From Tenacibaculum sp. M341 (GTDB taxonomy: Bacteria > Bacteroidota > Bacteroidia > Flavobacteriales > Flavobacteriaceae): 64,000 nt of DNA. Under the pieces are notes generated by a model, which was not told the DNA's origin, made no database searches, and was given only the letters and a program-made list of their open reading frames with translations. The stretch is taken from the NCBI RefSeq assembly GCF_004337695.1, contig NZ_SJXJ01000007.1, forward strand, positions 1-64,000. The letters are read 5' to 3'. The position numbers were made by a program, and so were the translations under genes. Below, piece after piece: positions 18,846 to 27,866 of the stretch. Numbering within the stretch: position 1 is the first letter of the stretch; each line of letters starts with the position of its first letter.

Positions 18846-18876
18846 AAAAAGCTCATCTTTTTTAAGATGAGCTTTA
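18846..18876. terminator. Bidirectional terminator, kinase and acyl-CoA dehydrogenase
   Basis: AAAGCTCATCTT (18848-18859) and its complement (18864-18875) form a 12-bp stem with a T-rich loop. It lies between convergent genes ending at 18842 and 18898. Confidence 0.8.
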
Positions 18877-18897
18877 TAATATTATATTGAAAAAATA

Positions 18898-20040
18898 TTA
18901 TTCTTTAATTAAGCTTCTAGAAATTACAATTTTTTGAATTTCAGAAGTACCCTCATAAATTTGAGTAATTTTAGCATCACGCATTAAACGCTCAACATGG
19001 TATTCTTTTACAAAACCGTTACCACCGTGAATTTGAACAGCTTCAACAGTATGTTCCATTGCTACTTTAGAAGCATATAATTTAGCCATAGCTCCAGAGC
19101 GAGTGTAATCATCTCCATTGTCTTTATCACAAGCAGCTTGCATTACTAAATGACGAGCAGCAGTAATATCTGTATACATATCAGCTAATTTAAAAGCAAT
19201 AGCTTGGTGGTTACAAATTTCAGTACCAAAAGCTTTACGCTCTTTAGAATATTTTAAAGCTAATTCGTAAGCTCCAGAAGCAATACCTAATGCTTGAGCA
19301 GCAATACCAATACGACCACCTGATAAAGTTTTCATTGCAAACTTAAATCCAAATCCATCTTCACCAATTCTGTTTTCTTTAGGAACCTTTACATCATTAA
19401 ATTGTAATGTATGCGTATCAGAACCACGAATACCTAATTTATCTTCTTTTGGACCAATGTGGAAACCTTCCATACCTTTTTCAACAATAAAAGCATTGAT
19501 ACCTCTATGTCCTTTAGCTCTATCAGTTTGAGCAATAACTAAATATACATCAGATCTACCACCGTTTGTAATCCAGTTTTTAGTACCGTTTAATAAATAG
19601 TAATCACCTTTATCTTCAGCAGTAGTAGCTTGAGAAGTAGCATCAGAACCAGCTTCAGGCTCACTTAAACAAAAAGCACCAATTTGTTCACCAGTAGCTA
19701 ATTTTGTTAAGTATTTTTGTTTTTGCTCTTCAGTACCATAAGCTTCTAAACCATAACAAACTAACGAGTTATTTACTGAAACCATTACAGAAGCAGAAGC
19801 ATCAATTTTAGATAACTCCTCCATAATTAACACATAAGAAATAGTATCCATACCACTTCCACCGTATTTTGGGTCAACCATTACTCCCATAAAACCAAGC
19901 TCACCCATCTTGCGAACTAATTCATCAGGAAACTGTTGTTTTTCATCTCTTTCAATAACCCCCGGTAATAATTCATTCTGAGCAAAATCGCGGGCAGCGT
20001 CACGTATCATTAAGTGTTCTTCTGTAAGATTAAAATCCAT
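18898..20040 (-). CDS. Acyl-CoA dehydrogenase
   Basis: An FAD-dependent acyl-CoA dehydrogenase of about 380 aa, for fatty or branched acyl-CoA oxidation. The family signature GAFCLSEPEAGSDA is present, as is the C-terminal QIYEGTSEIQKIVISR with the catalytic-base Glu of short- and medium-chain members. GGxGF (IHGGNGFVKEYHVERLMRDAKI) is also conserved. It is monocistronic and divergent from anmK. Chain-length preference cannot be read from sequence; it is close in form to butyryl/short-chain enzymes common in Flavobacteriaceae. Confidence 0.92.
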   Translation of the reverse strand: MDFNLTEEHLMIRDAARDFAQNELLPGVIERDEKQQFPDELVRKMGELGFMGVMVDPKYGGSGMDTISYVLIMEELSKIDASASVMVSVNNSLVCYGLEAYGTEEQKQKYLTKLATGEQIGAFCLSEPEAGSDATSQATTAEDKGDYYLLNGTKNWITNGGRSDVYLVIAQTDRAKGHRGINAFIVEKGMEGFHIGPKEDKLGIRGSDTHTLQFNDVKVPKENRIGEDGFGFKFAMKTLSGGRIGIAAQALGIASGAYELALKYSKERKAFGTEICNHQAIAFKLADMYTDITAARHLVMQAACDKDNGDDYTRSGAMAKLYASKVAMEHTVEAVQIHGGNGFVKEYHVERLMRDAKITQIYEGTSEIQKIVISRSLIKE

Positions 20041-20078
20041 ACTATATCGTTATCGTTAATAATTTTTAAAATTGGTTT

Positions 20079-20110
20079 CAAAGATACCTTTTTAATATCA
20101 TTATTTCAAT
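20079..20110 (-). promoter_or_regulatory. Promoter of the acyl-CoA dehydrogenase gene
   Basis: On the minus strand TATCTTTG (20079-20086) matches the -7 consensus and ATTG (20107-20110) lies 20 nt upstream as a one-mismatch -33 element. The start codon is 38 nt downstream. Confidence 0.5.
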
Positions 20111-20132
20111 ATGCAATTTGTATTTTTACCTT

Positions 20133-21194
20133 ATGCAGAATGAATATAATTATGCTATAGGTTTAATGTCTGGGACATCATTAGATGGGGTAGATATTGT
20201 GTATGTGAAATTTGAAAATGACTTCAAAAAAAATGAAATAATTCATTGCAAAACATATGATTATGATACTTCTTGGAAAAAGAAGTTGCAACAAGCTTTT
20301 TTTTTAAAAACAGATGAGCTAAATAAGTTAGATGTTGTTTATGGGCAGTTTTTAGGAAATAAAGTAAATGAGTTTTTAAAAGAGTATGATGTAAAAAACG
20401 TCGATTTTATAGCTTCACATGGTCATACAATTTTTCATGAACCCGATAAAGGGATTACTTTACAAATAGGAAATGGACAAGAAATAGCCAATGTTACTGG
20501 TTTTAAGGTAATATGCGATTTTAGATCTCAAGATGTTGCTTTAGGTGGTCAAGGAGCTCCTTTGGTTCCTATAGGTGATGAGTTGTTGTTTTCTGAATAT
20601 AATTATTGTATAAATCTTGGAGGTTTTGCTAATGTCTCTTTTAAAGAAGATGATAAAAGAATTGCTTTTGATATTTCTCCAGTGAATATTGTGATGAATT
20701 TTTATGCTAATAAATTAGGATTAGCATTTGACAAAAATGGTGAAATAGCTTCAAAAGGAACTGTAAATACTAAGCTTTTAAATGAATTAAATGCTTTAGC
20801 ATACTATAAAGAAAAGGCTCCAAAATCTTTAGGAGTAGAATGGGTTAATGAACAAGTTTTTCCAATAATTAACAATTTAGAAACCAACATATCGAATATT
20901 TTAAGAACATTTGTCGAGCATGTTGCTGTTCAAATTACCAATAATTTGATAGCAGATAAAACGGTATTGTTTACTGGAGGAGGTGTTTTTAATAGTTTCT
21001 TGATAAATAGAATTAAAGAAATTAGCTCAAACATAGTTGTTATTCCAAATAGAGAAGTAATTGATTTTAAAGAGGCTTATATTTTTGCTTTTTTAGGTTT
21101 ATTACGTTTACAAGGAAAAAATAACTGTTTATGTTCAGTTACAGGAGCAAGTAAAGACCATTCTTCAGGGGTTATTTTTAAACCAATGAGTTAA
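20133..21194 (+). CDS. anmK: Anhydro-N-acetylmuramic acid kinase AnmK
   Basis: AnmK hydrolyses and phosphorylates 1,6-anhydro-MurNAc to MurNAc-6-phosphate during cell-wall recycling. The N-terminal signature GLMSGTSLDGVDIVYV and later DFRSQDVALGGQGAPLVPIGD, LGGFANVSF and VLFTGGGVFN are characteristic. The ATG at 20133 is chosen over the TTG at 20118 because homologues start only a few residues before GLMSGTS. This gives 353 aa, normal for the family. A TATTTTTA sequence ends four bases before the ATG and may be a leaderless promoter. Confidence 0.93.
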   Translation: MQNEYNYAIGLMSGTSLDGVDIVYVKFENDFKKNEIIHCKTYDYDTSWKKKLQQAFFLKTDELNKLDVVYGQFLGNKVNEFLKEYDVKNVDFIASHGHTIFHEPDKGITLQIGNGQEIANVTGFKVICDFRSQDVALGGQGAPLVPIGDELLFSEYNYCINLGGFANVSFKEDDKRIAFDISPVNIVMNFYANKLGLAFDKNGEIASKGTVNTKLLNELNALAYYKEKAPKSLGVEWVNEQVFPIINNLETNISNILRTFVEHVAVQITNNLIADKTVLFTGGGVFNSFLINRIKEISSNIVVIPNREVIDFKEAYIFAFLGLLRLQGKNNCLCSVTGASKDHSSGVIFKPMS

Positions 21195-21218
21195 AGTTTT
21201 CTAAAAATAAATTTTAGT

Positions 21219-21250
21219 GGAAACTTTTTTTGATTTAAAAGTTTCCTATT
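21219..21250 (+). terminator. anmK terminator
   Basis: GGAAACTTTT (21219-21228) pairs with AAAAGTTTCC (21237-21246) across an 8-nt loop, followed by a T-rich stretch. Confidence 0.65.
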
Positions 21251-21289
21251 TGTATTTTAGCGACCGTTTTTTAGCAAACAAACAATTAA

Positions 21290-21320
21290 TTTATAGAATA
21301 CTTTTTTTAAAGTATGTTTG
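21290..21320 (+). promoter_or_regulatory. Promoter of the amino-acid dehydrogenase gene
   Basis: TATGTTTG at 21313-21320 is an exact -7 match and TTTA at 21290-21293 is a one-mismatch -33 at the ideal 19-nt spacing. A 7-bp inverted repeat (ATACTTT at 21298-21304, AAAGTAT at 21309-21315) touches the -7 box. The predicted transcript has a leader of roughly 125 nt. Confidence 0.6.
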
Positions 21321-21351
21321 TAAATACGTATAAATTTTAAAAACAGATAAA

Positions 21352-21380
21352 ATGAATCAGCTTTAGCCCCTTCAGAGGGG
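21352..21380 (+). promoter_or_regulatory. Leader mini-ORF and GC-rich hairpin
   Basis: Within the leader a four-codon ORF (ATG at 21352, MNQL, TAG at 21364) abuts a tight hairpin, CCCCT at 21367-21371 with AGGGG at 21376-21380. This GC-rich patch stands out in very AT-rich DNA, about 75 nt before the dehydrogenase start. It could be a translational or attenuation device, but there is no direct evidence. Confidence 0.35.
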
Positions 21381-21453
21381 AGTTTACGACAGAAAATCAG
21401 GTTTACATGAAAAGGAAGAAAATAGAAGTTGATATCATAATATTAAATTTAAA

Positions 21454-22680
21454 ATGAAAGAATTACTTAAGAAATACGAAGAAAAACAACCAGAAATAGT
21501 TTTCAACTGGAAAGACTCTGAAACAGAAGCAGAAGGATGGACAGTAATAAACTCTTTACGAGGAGGAGCAGCCGGAGGTGGTACTAGAATGCGTAAAGGA
21601 TTAGATAAATATGAAGTAATGTCACTTGCAAAAACAATGGAAGTGAAGTTTACAGTTTCAGGACCAACAATTGGTGGTGCAAAATCAGGGATTAATTTTG
21701 ATCCTAGAGACCCAAGAAAAGAAGGGGTTTTAAGAAGATGGTATAAAGCTGTATCTCCATTATTGAAAAACTATTATGGAACAGGTGGTGATTTAAATGT
21801 AGATGAAATCCATGAAGTGATTCCAATTACAGAAGATTGTGGAGTTTGGCATCCGCAAGAAGGTGTATTTAACGGGCACTTTAAACCAACAGAAGCAGAT
21901 AAAATCAATAGAATAGGTCAGTTAAGACACGGAGTAATTAAGGTTTTAGAAAATGAAAGCTATTCGCCAGATGTATCTAAGAAATATACAGTGGCAGATA
22001 TGATTACTGGTTTTGGTGTTGCTGAAGCTGTAAAACATTATTACAATATTTATGGAGGTTCTGTAGTTGGTAAGAAAGCAGTAGTACAAGGATTTGGAAA
22101 TGTAGGTTCAGCAGCAGCATATTACTTAGCACAAATGGGAGCTAAAGTAGTTGGAATTATAGATAGAGTTGGTGGTGTAATTAATGAAGAAGGATTTTCT
22201 TTTGAAGAGATTAAAGAGATGTTTTTAAATAAAGACGGAAATACTTTAGTTGCTGAAAAAATGATTCCTTTTGAAGAAATGAATGCTAAAGTTTGGAATT
22301 TATCTTGTGAAATCTTTGCACCATGTGCGGCTTCAAGGTTAATAACCAAAGAACAAATAAACCAAATGATTGGAACAGGTTTAGAGGTAATTTCTTGTGG
22401 AGCAAATGTTCCTTTTGCTGATCAGGAAATATTTTTTGGACCAATCATGGAAGAAACAGATAAAAAGGTAAGTTTAATTCCTGATTTTATCTCAAACTGT
22501 GGAATGGCAAGAGTGTTTGCTTATTTTATGGAAAAAAGAGTTTCAATGAATGATGAAGCTATTTTTAACGATACATCAAATACAATAAAGAAAGCTTTGG
22601 AGATTGCTTACGCTAAGAGTGAATCAAAAACAAACATTAGCGCAACAGCATTTGAAATCGCTTTAAAAGAATTAATTTAA
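21454..22680 (+). CDS. Glu/Leu/Phe/Val dehydrogenase
   Basis: An NAD(P)-dependent amino-acid dehydrogenase that oxidatively deaminates its substrate to a 2-oxo acid plus ammonia, or the reverse. The dimerisation domain has the catalytic-lysine motif TIGGAKSGINFDP, and the Rossmann domain has VVQGFGNVGSAAAYYLAQMGAKVVGIID. At 408 aa it is intermediate between leucine dehydrogenases (about 365) and glutamate dehydrogenases (about 450), so the substrate is not assigned. nhaB follows after 21 nt, which suggests an operon. Confidence 0.85.
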   Translation: MKELLKKYEEKQPEIVFNWKDSETEAEGWTVINSLRGGAAGGGTRMRKGLDKYEVMSLAKTMEVKFTVSGPTIGGAKSGINFDPRDPRKEGVLRRWYKAVSPLLKNYYGTGGDLNVDEIHEVIPITEDCGVWHPQEGVFNGHFKPTEADKINRIGQLRHGVIKVLENESYSPDVSKKYTVADMITGFGVAEAVKHYYNIYGGSVVGKKAVVQGFGNVGSAAAYYLAQMGAKVVGIIDRVGGVINEEGFSFEEIKEMFLNKDGNTLVAEKMIPFEEMNAKVWNLSCEIFAPCAASRLITKEQINQMIGTGLEVISCGANVPFADQEIFFGPIMEETDKKVSLIPDFISNCGMARVFAYFMEKRVSMNDEAIFNDTSNTIKKALEIAYAKSESKTNISATAFEIALKELI

Positions 22681-22701
22681 ATCAAATAAAATAACATAAT
22701 T

Positions 22702-24231
22702 ATGTTAAAATACTTTTTAGGAAATAGTCCAAAATGGTTTAAAATGACCATGATAGGCTTTTTAATTTTTAACGTGTTTTCTCTATTTGCTTTTGGAGAA
22801 ACAGTTACATCTTGGTTGTTTATAGGTGAATTTATTTTCACGTTAGCTATGGCTTTAAAATGTTACCCTTTACAATCTGGAGGTTTGTTAGCAATAGAAG
22901 CAATGGCTTTAGGATTAGCGCATCCAATGTATAAAGTTGATCATGGGAAAGTAGTGGAAAATGCAGCAGGAGAAGCTATTAAGGGAGGAGTTTTACTAGA
23001 AGTAGAACATAATTTAGAAGTTATTTTATTATTAGTTTTTATGGTGGCTGGTATTTACTTTATGAAGCCACTATTAATGTATATCTTCAGTAAGGTATTT
23101 ACAAAAATTAAATCAAAATTAGCTTTATCATTACTGTTTGTGTTTTTAGCAGCTGTTTTATCAGCATTTTTAGATGCTTTAACAGTAACAGCAGTATTAA
23201 TAAGTGTATCAGTAGGGTTTTATGGTGTGTATCATAAAATTGCATCTGGATCTTCAGATCATGATAAAGATGGAATTTTAGATAGAAAAGAACTGAACAA
23301 GGATACTTTAGAACAATTTAGAAGTTTCTTAAGAAGTTTAATTATGCATGGAGTTGTAGGTACAGCTTTAGGTGGTGTATGTACTTTAGTAGGAGAGCCT
23401 CAAAACTTATTAATAGGTGAAAGAATGGGATGGGATTTTGTAGAGTTTTTCTTGAAAATGGCACCTATTACAATGCCTGTACTTGTAGGGGGGATGCTAA
23501 CAACTACTGTTTTAGAATTAACAGGTTGGTTTGGATTTGGAGCTAAGTTACCAAAAGTAGCTGCTGAAATTATTGAGGCTTACACAGTAGAACAAGATGC
23601 GCAAAGAACAGATAAAGAAAAATTTGGATTAATAGTACAAGGAGTATCTGCCGTTTTATTAATTATAGGTTTGGCATTACACATAGCACCTGTTGGTTTT
23701 ATAGGTTTAGGACTTATAATTGTTCAGACAGCATTTATGGGAATTATTGATGAACATCAATTAGGACACGCTTTTGAAGAAGCATTACCTTTTACAGGTT
23801 TATTAGTTGTGTTTTTTGTAATTGTAGCAATGATTCATCAACAACATTTGTTCAGTCCTATTATCAATTGGGCTTTACAGCAAGATCCAGCATCTCAACC
23901 AGGTTTATTTTACATTGCAAACGGATTTTTATCAGCAATTAGTGATAATGTATTTGTAGCAACAGTATATATAGGAGAAGTTCAAAGTGCATTTCATAAC
24001 AAAGTAATTGGTCCAGAACAATACGAAAAACTTGCAATCGCTATTAATACAGGAACAAACTTACCAAGTGTTGCTACTCCTAATGGGCAAGCCGCATTTT
24101 TATTCTTATTAACATCTTCATTAGCACCATTAATTAATTTATCTTATGGTAAAATGGTTAAGATGGCATTACCATATACAATTGTACTTGGAGGATTAGG
24201 ATATATAATGGTAAAAATTGTTTTATCATAA
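22702..24231 (+). CDS. nhaB: Na+/H+ antiporter NhaB
   Basis: An inner-membrane sodium/proton antiporter. Long stretches match E. coli NhaB as I recall it: [72 protein letters not shown]. Its 509 aa and multiple membrane helices fit. Odd feature: residues 186-197 (bases 23257-23292), in the hydrophilic loop where E. coli has a different acidic linker, read [12 protein letters not shown]. This is a textbook 12-residue EF-hand calcium loop with Asp at 1, 3, 5, Gly at 6 and Glu at 12. Sodium homeostasis fits a marine organism. Confidence 0.95.
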   Translation: MLKYFLGNSPKWFKMTMIGFLIFNVFSLFAFGETVTSWLFIGEFIFTLAMALKCYPLQSGGLLAIEAMALGLAHPMYKVDHGKVVENAAGEAIKGGVLLEVEHNLEVILLLVFMVAGIYFMKPLLMYIFSKVFTKIKSKLALSLLFVFLAAVLSAFLDALTVTAVLISVSVGFYGVYHKIASGSSDHDKDGILDRKELNKDTLEQFRSFLRSLIMHGVVGTALGGVCTLVGEPQNLLIGERMGWDFVEFFLKMAPITMPVLVGGMLTTTVLELTGWFGFGAKLPKVAAEIIEAYTVEQDAQRTDKEKFGLIVQGVSAVLLIIGLALHIAPVGFIGLGLIIVQTAFMGIIDEHQLGHAFEEALPFTGLLVVFFVIVAMIHQQHLFSPIINWALQQDPASQPGLFYIANGFLSAISDNVFVATVYIGEVQSAFHNKVIGPEQYEKLAIAINTGTNLPSVATPNGQAAFLFLLTSSLAPLINLSYGKMVKMALPYTIVLGGLGYIMVKIVLS

Positions 24232-24252
24232 GGAAAGTAGCCTTTACAATAT

Positions 24253-24291
24253 AAAAAAAATCCTGAATTTTTATAATTCAGGATTTTTTTT
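24253..24291 (+). terminator. nhaB terminator
   Basis: A 17-bp stem of A-tract plus TCCTGAATT (24253-24269) and its complement (24275-24291) with a 5-nt loop and a terminal T run. Confidence 0.9.
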
Positions 24292-24471
24292 ATATTGCTG
24301 TATAATAATCCTTTAAATACGTTTTTAGTTAGAAGAAAATTACCATAGTTTCATTTTAATAATAGCTTTTATAAAGTTCAATCCCTTTTCAATTATAATA
24401 AAATAGTTGAGTTTTCTGTGTTATATAAAAGCAAAATTCTTTTAGCTATAATCTAGGTCAATAAGTCTACC

Positions 24472-25257
24472 ATGGGTAAAATTATAGCTATTTGTAACCA
24501 AAAAGGCGGAGTAGGTAAAACTACTACATGCGTTAATTTGTCTGCTGCATTAGGCGTTTTAGAAAAAAAAGTATTGATAATTGATACAGATCCTCAAGCC
24601 AATGCTTCAATGTCGTTTGGTTTTGATTCGGGTACCATAAATAATCCGGCTCTCGAGTTTATGGATTTTATTTCAGTGATTAACAATAATCTAGTACAAA
24701 CAAAAGTTCCTAATGTTGATCTACTTCCTTTTTATGAAGATTTGAATTTTTTCGATAAACCGTCAGCCTTGTCAAAATTTCAAAAAGCAATAAAATCAAT
24801 AAAAAGTTCATATGACTATATAATTATAGATTGTATTCCTTGTTTTAAAGCTAAAAACTTAGAAATATTAGCAATCTCAGATTCAGTAATAATACCTATT
24901 CAATGCGATTATTATGCTTTAGAGGGTTTGCATGAATTTTTAAAAACAGTTCGTTTCGTTCAAAAGAAAATGAATAGTAGTTTACATATTGAAGGTTTTT
25001 TATTAACCATGTTTGATCAAAGGTTGAATTTATCTAAAAAAGTAGCTAATTACGTTTAAGAATGTTTTGAAGATTTGGTTTTTGATGTATTAATAGTTAG
25101 AAATTCAAAAATTACTCAAGCACCTAGTTACGGTCAAAGTATAATTGAGTTTGATGCTACTTGTAAAGGTGCATTATGTTATTTGGAATTAGCAGCAGAA
25201 ATTTTAGAAAGAAATATTTACTCAGATGAAATTGAAGAGGAAATAGTACCCAACTAA
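24472..25257 (+). pseudogene. ParA-type ATPase interrupted by one in-frame stop
   Basis: A ParA/Soj-like partition ATPase: deviant Walker A NQKGGVGKTTTCVNLSAAL, then LIIDTDPQANAS, then YIIIDCIP. The frame is broken by TAA at 25057-25059 after VANYV, then continues without shift as ECFEDLVFD, NSKITQAPSYGQSIIEFDATCKGA and an LAAEI-type helix. This second part is the normal ParA C-terminus (V-RN--LSEAPS-G-SI--YD--S-GA). Read through, the 261 codons equal a full-length ParA. One point mutation, probably of a Lys or Glu codon, separates it from an intact gene. It lacks an adjacent parB. Readthrough or a sequencing error cannot be excluded. Confidence 0.8.
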
Positions 25258-25336
25258 AGAAACTAATTTCAACGCTAAAAATTTTAATATTTTACCAGAA
25301 GAAGAAATAGAAAATGAAGTTATTTATGAAAGAGTT

Positions 25337-25579
25337 TTGGATAAATTCAAATCTTCATGTGATGATAAAGTTTCTAACTTTTTAAACGATTTTAATGAGT
25401 TAATTGATTTGGATAAAAAAACGGTAGAAGATATGATGGGCGCTTGTCATAAAAATCATTTTGGAAGTATTTGGGTTTACAAAATAAACAAAGCAAATTT
25501 GTTTAAAAAGAAGTATTTACATGTTCATTTTGATAATGATGTGGTTTCTCATTATACTACTAAATGGTTCAGCAATTAA
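25337..25579 (+). CDS. Hypothetical protein, start unclear
   Basis: An 80-aa reading frame from a TTG. The frame is open upstream to 25247 (PTKETNFNAKNFN, then LPEEEIENEVIYERV) but has no ATG or GTG before 25337. It begins overlapping the end of the broken parA in another frame. Acidic, then a lysine- and aromatic-rich C-terminus (HFGSIWVYKINKANLFKKKY). I do not recognise the family. It may be the 5'-decayed second gene of the same former parA unit, or a fusion lost by frameshift. Confidence 0.35.
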   Translation: MDKFKSSCDDKVSNFLNDFNELIDLDKKTVEDMMGACHKNHFGSIWVYKINKANLFKKKYLHVHFDNDVVSHYTTKWFSN

Positions 25580-25818
25580 AAATTTTACTTTTATTATAAA
25601 TCTAAACATACTTTTAGTCTATAATGAATATATTTGTTTTAATGGTTTATGTTGATTAAACATATAATCTTATTATGAATTTTGAAGTTAACACCAGTTT
25701 GTTTTTTGAGCTAATTGTTAAATTTTACACAATAAACACAAGTTGGTCGGCTTTTTGATTCAAGTACTAAAATTTTTAAAGAAACAATTCGTTAAAATCT
25801 AAAAAGTAAGAATACTAT

Positions 25819-26508
25819 ATGTTATTATTTATTCAAGAAGTAGCAGAAGAAGCATTGAAAGAAGAAACACAGGAAAAAACGCTATCAATCATTCAGTTAA
25901 TTAAAGATGGTGGTTTAGGAGGTCAATTAATTATAGCCTTGTTATTTGTGTTATTAGGAGTGGCATTATATATTTATTTTGAAAGATTTTTTGCTATTAA
26001 GGCAGCTTCTCAGGTAGATAAAGATTTTATGAATCAAATTAGAGACTTTGTTTTAAATGGTAAGTTAGAAGCAGCAAAGTCATTATGCGAATCAACAAAA
26101 ACTCCAACATCAAGGTTGATCGGTAAAGGGATTTCTAGAATAGGAAAACCTTTAGACGATATTAACAAAGCAATAGAAAATGCGGGTAAATTAGAGGTGT
26201 ATAAACTTGAAAAAAATGTATCTGTTTTAGCAACAATAGCAGGAGCTGCTCCTATGATTGGTTTCTTAGGAACTGTAATCGGAATGATAGTTGCTATACA
26301 TGAGATAGCAAATTCAGGAGGTCAGATAGATATTAAAATGTTATCTGATGGTTTATATACTGCAATGACTACAACAGTAGCTGGTTTAATTGTTGGTATT
26401 ATAGCATATATAGCTTATAACCATTTAGTTGTTAGAACTGATAAAGTTGTTTATCAAATGGAGGCTAAGTCTGTAGAGTTTTTAGATTTACTAAACGAAC
26501 CAGTGTAG
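25819..26508 (+). CDS. exbB: MotA/TolQ/ExbB proton channel protein
   Basis: The proton-channel subunit of a TonB-ExbB-ExbD energy transducer in the inner membrane. One membrane helix lies near 36-55 (GGQLIIALLFVLLGVALYIYF) and two more in the C-terminal half, including the conserved GAAPMIGFLGTVIGMIVAI and TAMTTTVAGLIVGI. At 229 aa the length fits. It is followed by exbD and tonB with short gaps, so the three form one operon powering outer-membrane TonB-dependent transport. Confidence 0.93.
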   Translation: MLLFIQEVAEEALKEETQEKTLSIIQLIKDGGLGGQLIIALLFVLLGVALYIYFERFFAIKAASQVDKDFMNQIRDFVLNGKLEAAKSLCESTKTPTSRLIGKGISRIGKPLDDINKAIENAGKLEVYKLEKNVSVLATIAGAAPMIGFLGTVIGMIVAIHEIANSGGQIDIKMLSDGLYTAMTTTVAGLIVGIIAYIAYNHLVVRTDKVVYQMEAKSVEFLDLLNEPV

Positions 26509-26537
26509 TATACTAACGTTCTTAAAATTAAAATATA

Positions 26538-26930
26538 ATGAATTTAAGAGGTAGAAATAAAGTAGATCCTAGTTTTAATATGTCGTCAATGACAGATATT
26601 GTTTTTCTATTATTGATATTTTTTATGCTAACATCTACATTGGTTACCGTAAGTGCTATTGATGTTTTGTTGCCAAAAGCAGGAGGTAAAACTGAGAATA
26701 ATACATCAATAGCTGTGACAATTACGAAAGATTCAGATTTTTTTATAGATAAAACCAAAATAGCATCTAATAATTTAGAGCAAGAGTTGTTAAATAAAGT
26801 AGGAGCTGAAAAACAAAAAACAGTTGTTATTAGAGGAGATCAAAATGTTCCGTACAAAAATGTGATGAAAGTTATTGATATCGCTAATAGGAATAAATTA
26901 AAAATGATTTTAGCAGTAAAAGGAAGATAA
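26538..26930 (+). CDS. exbD: ExbD/TolR biopolymer transport protein
   Basis: A 130-aa single-pass membrane protein, partner of ExbB. The N-terminal helix holds the essential Asp in the motif MSSMTDIVFLLLIFFMLTST, and the periplasmic domain ends KMILAVKGR. It lies 29 nt after exbB and one base before the tonB start. Confidence 0.94.
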   Translation: MNLRGRNKVDPSFNMSSMTDIVFLLLIFFMLTSTLVTVSAIDVLLPKAGGKTENNTSIAVTITKDSDFFIDKTKIASNNLEQELLNKVGAEKQKTVVIRGDQNVPYKNVMKVIDIANRNKLKMILAVKGR

Positions 26931-26931
26931 T

Positions 26932-27795
26932 ATGCAGTTACTTGATACAAAACATAAAAGGAAATCGGCAATAATTACGGCAGTAATTTTGCTTCTTTTG
27001 TTGTTTTTAATGTATGGATTCGGAATGAAGTATATGGATCCGCCTATTGAGTATGGAGTAGCTATCAACTATGGAGATTCTAGTGTAGGTAATGGAGAAC
27101 CTGTAGAAGAAGTAAAAACAGCTTCATCACAAGAAAGCAATGATGTGCAAGAAGAAGTTGAAGATCAGGTAGAGGAAGAGGTTGAGGAAACTCCAACAGA
27201 AGAAGCTGTACAAGAAGAGGTAATCACCGATGATTCTGCAACTGATGCTCCTGTAGTAGAAAAAAATAAAGAAGATAAAGTAGAAGGAAAAACTGAAGAG
27301 GTTAAAGAAGAGAAGCCTAAAGAAGAAAAGCCCAAAGAGAAACCAAAACCTAAACCATCGAAAGCTACCACAGATGCTTTAAATAGTTTGTTAAATGGAG
27401 ATGCTTCTGATACAGGAAAACCTCAAGGAGAAGGAGATGATAAAGAGTCTGGAGTAAAAGGAAGCAAAGATGGAGATCTTGGTTCTTCTAACTATTATGG
27501 AAAAAAAGGAGGAGGTTCTGGCGGTAACTATAATTTAGCAGGTAGAAAAGCTTTAGCAAAACCAATACAGAAACCTAAGTGTGAAGAAGAAGGTAGGGTG
27601 GTAGTTCGTATTGAAGTAGATAATAATGGAAATGTAATTAAAGCAATTCCAGGAGTAAAAGGCTCAACTAACACAGCTCCATGTTTGTTAGAACCTGCAA
27701 AACAAGCAGCATTAAAAACTAAGTGGAATGCTGATGGTAAAGCACCTGCAAAGCAAAGAGGAACTATCATTTACAACTTTTCTTTATCTAAGTAA
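26932..27795 (+). CDS. TonB-like energy transducer
   Basis: The protein has a membrane anchor at about 16-34 (AIITAVILLLLLFLMYGFGM), a long low-complexity acidic stretch (Glu/Val-rich, about 63-125), a Lys-Pro-Glu segment, a Gly-rich linker (KKGGGSGG), and a C-terminal domain of about 85 aa (GRVVVRIEVDNNGNVIKAIPG ... NFSLSK). This is the TonB layout, and the position after exbB-exbD supports it. The unusual acidic linker would span the periplasm. It is 287 aa. Confidence 0.85.
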   Translation: MQLLDTKHKRKSAIITAVILLLLLFLMYGFGMKYMDPPIEYGVAINYGDSSVGNGEPVEEVKTASSQESNDVQEEVEDQVEEEVEETPTEEAVQEEVITDDSATDAPVVEKNKEDKVEGKTEEVKEEKPKEEKPKEKPKPKPSKATTDALNSLLNGDASDTGKPQGEGDDKESGVKGSKDGDLGSSNYYGKKGGGSGGNYNLAGRKALAKPIQKPKCEEEGRVVVRIEVDNNGNVIKAIPGVKGSTNTAPCLLEPAKQAALKTKWNADGKAPAKQRGTIIYNFSLSK

Positions 27796-27860
27796 ATTAG
27801 TTTAATGGATGCTCATGTTTATAAAGAGCTTATTAAACTAATAATATCAAATATTTTTTT
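27796..27860 (+). terminator. Stem-loop between tonB and folC
   Basis: ATTAGTTTAAT (27796-27806) pairs with ATTAAACTAAT (27832-27842), with an inner GCTC/GAGC pairing, and a T run at 27854-27860. It may be an attenuating terminator, since folC starts at 27867. Confidence 0.5.
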
Positions 27861-27866
27861 GTTTAA

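Noticed and set aside
25075-25257. Treating the second part of the parA locus as a separate small gene
   Set aside because: It is in the same frame as the first part and contains the normal ParA C-terminal motifs, so it is the continuation of the same gene.
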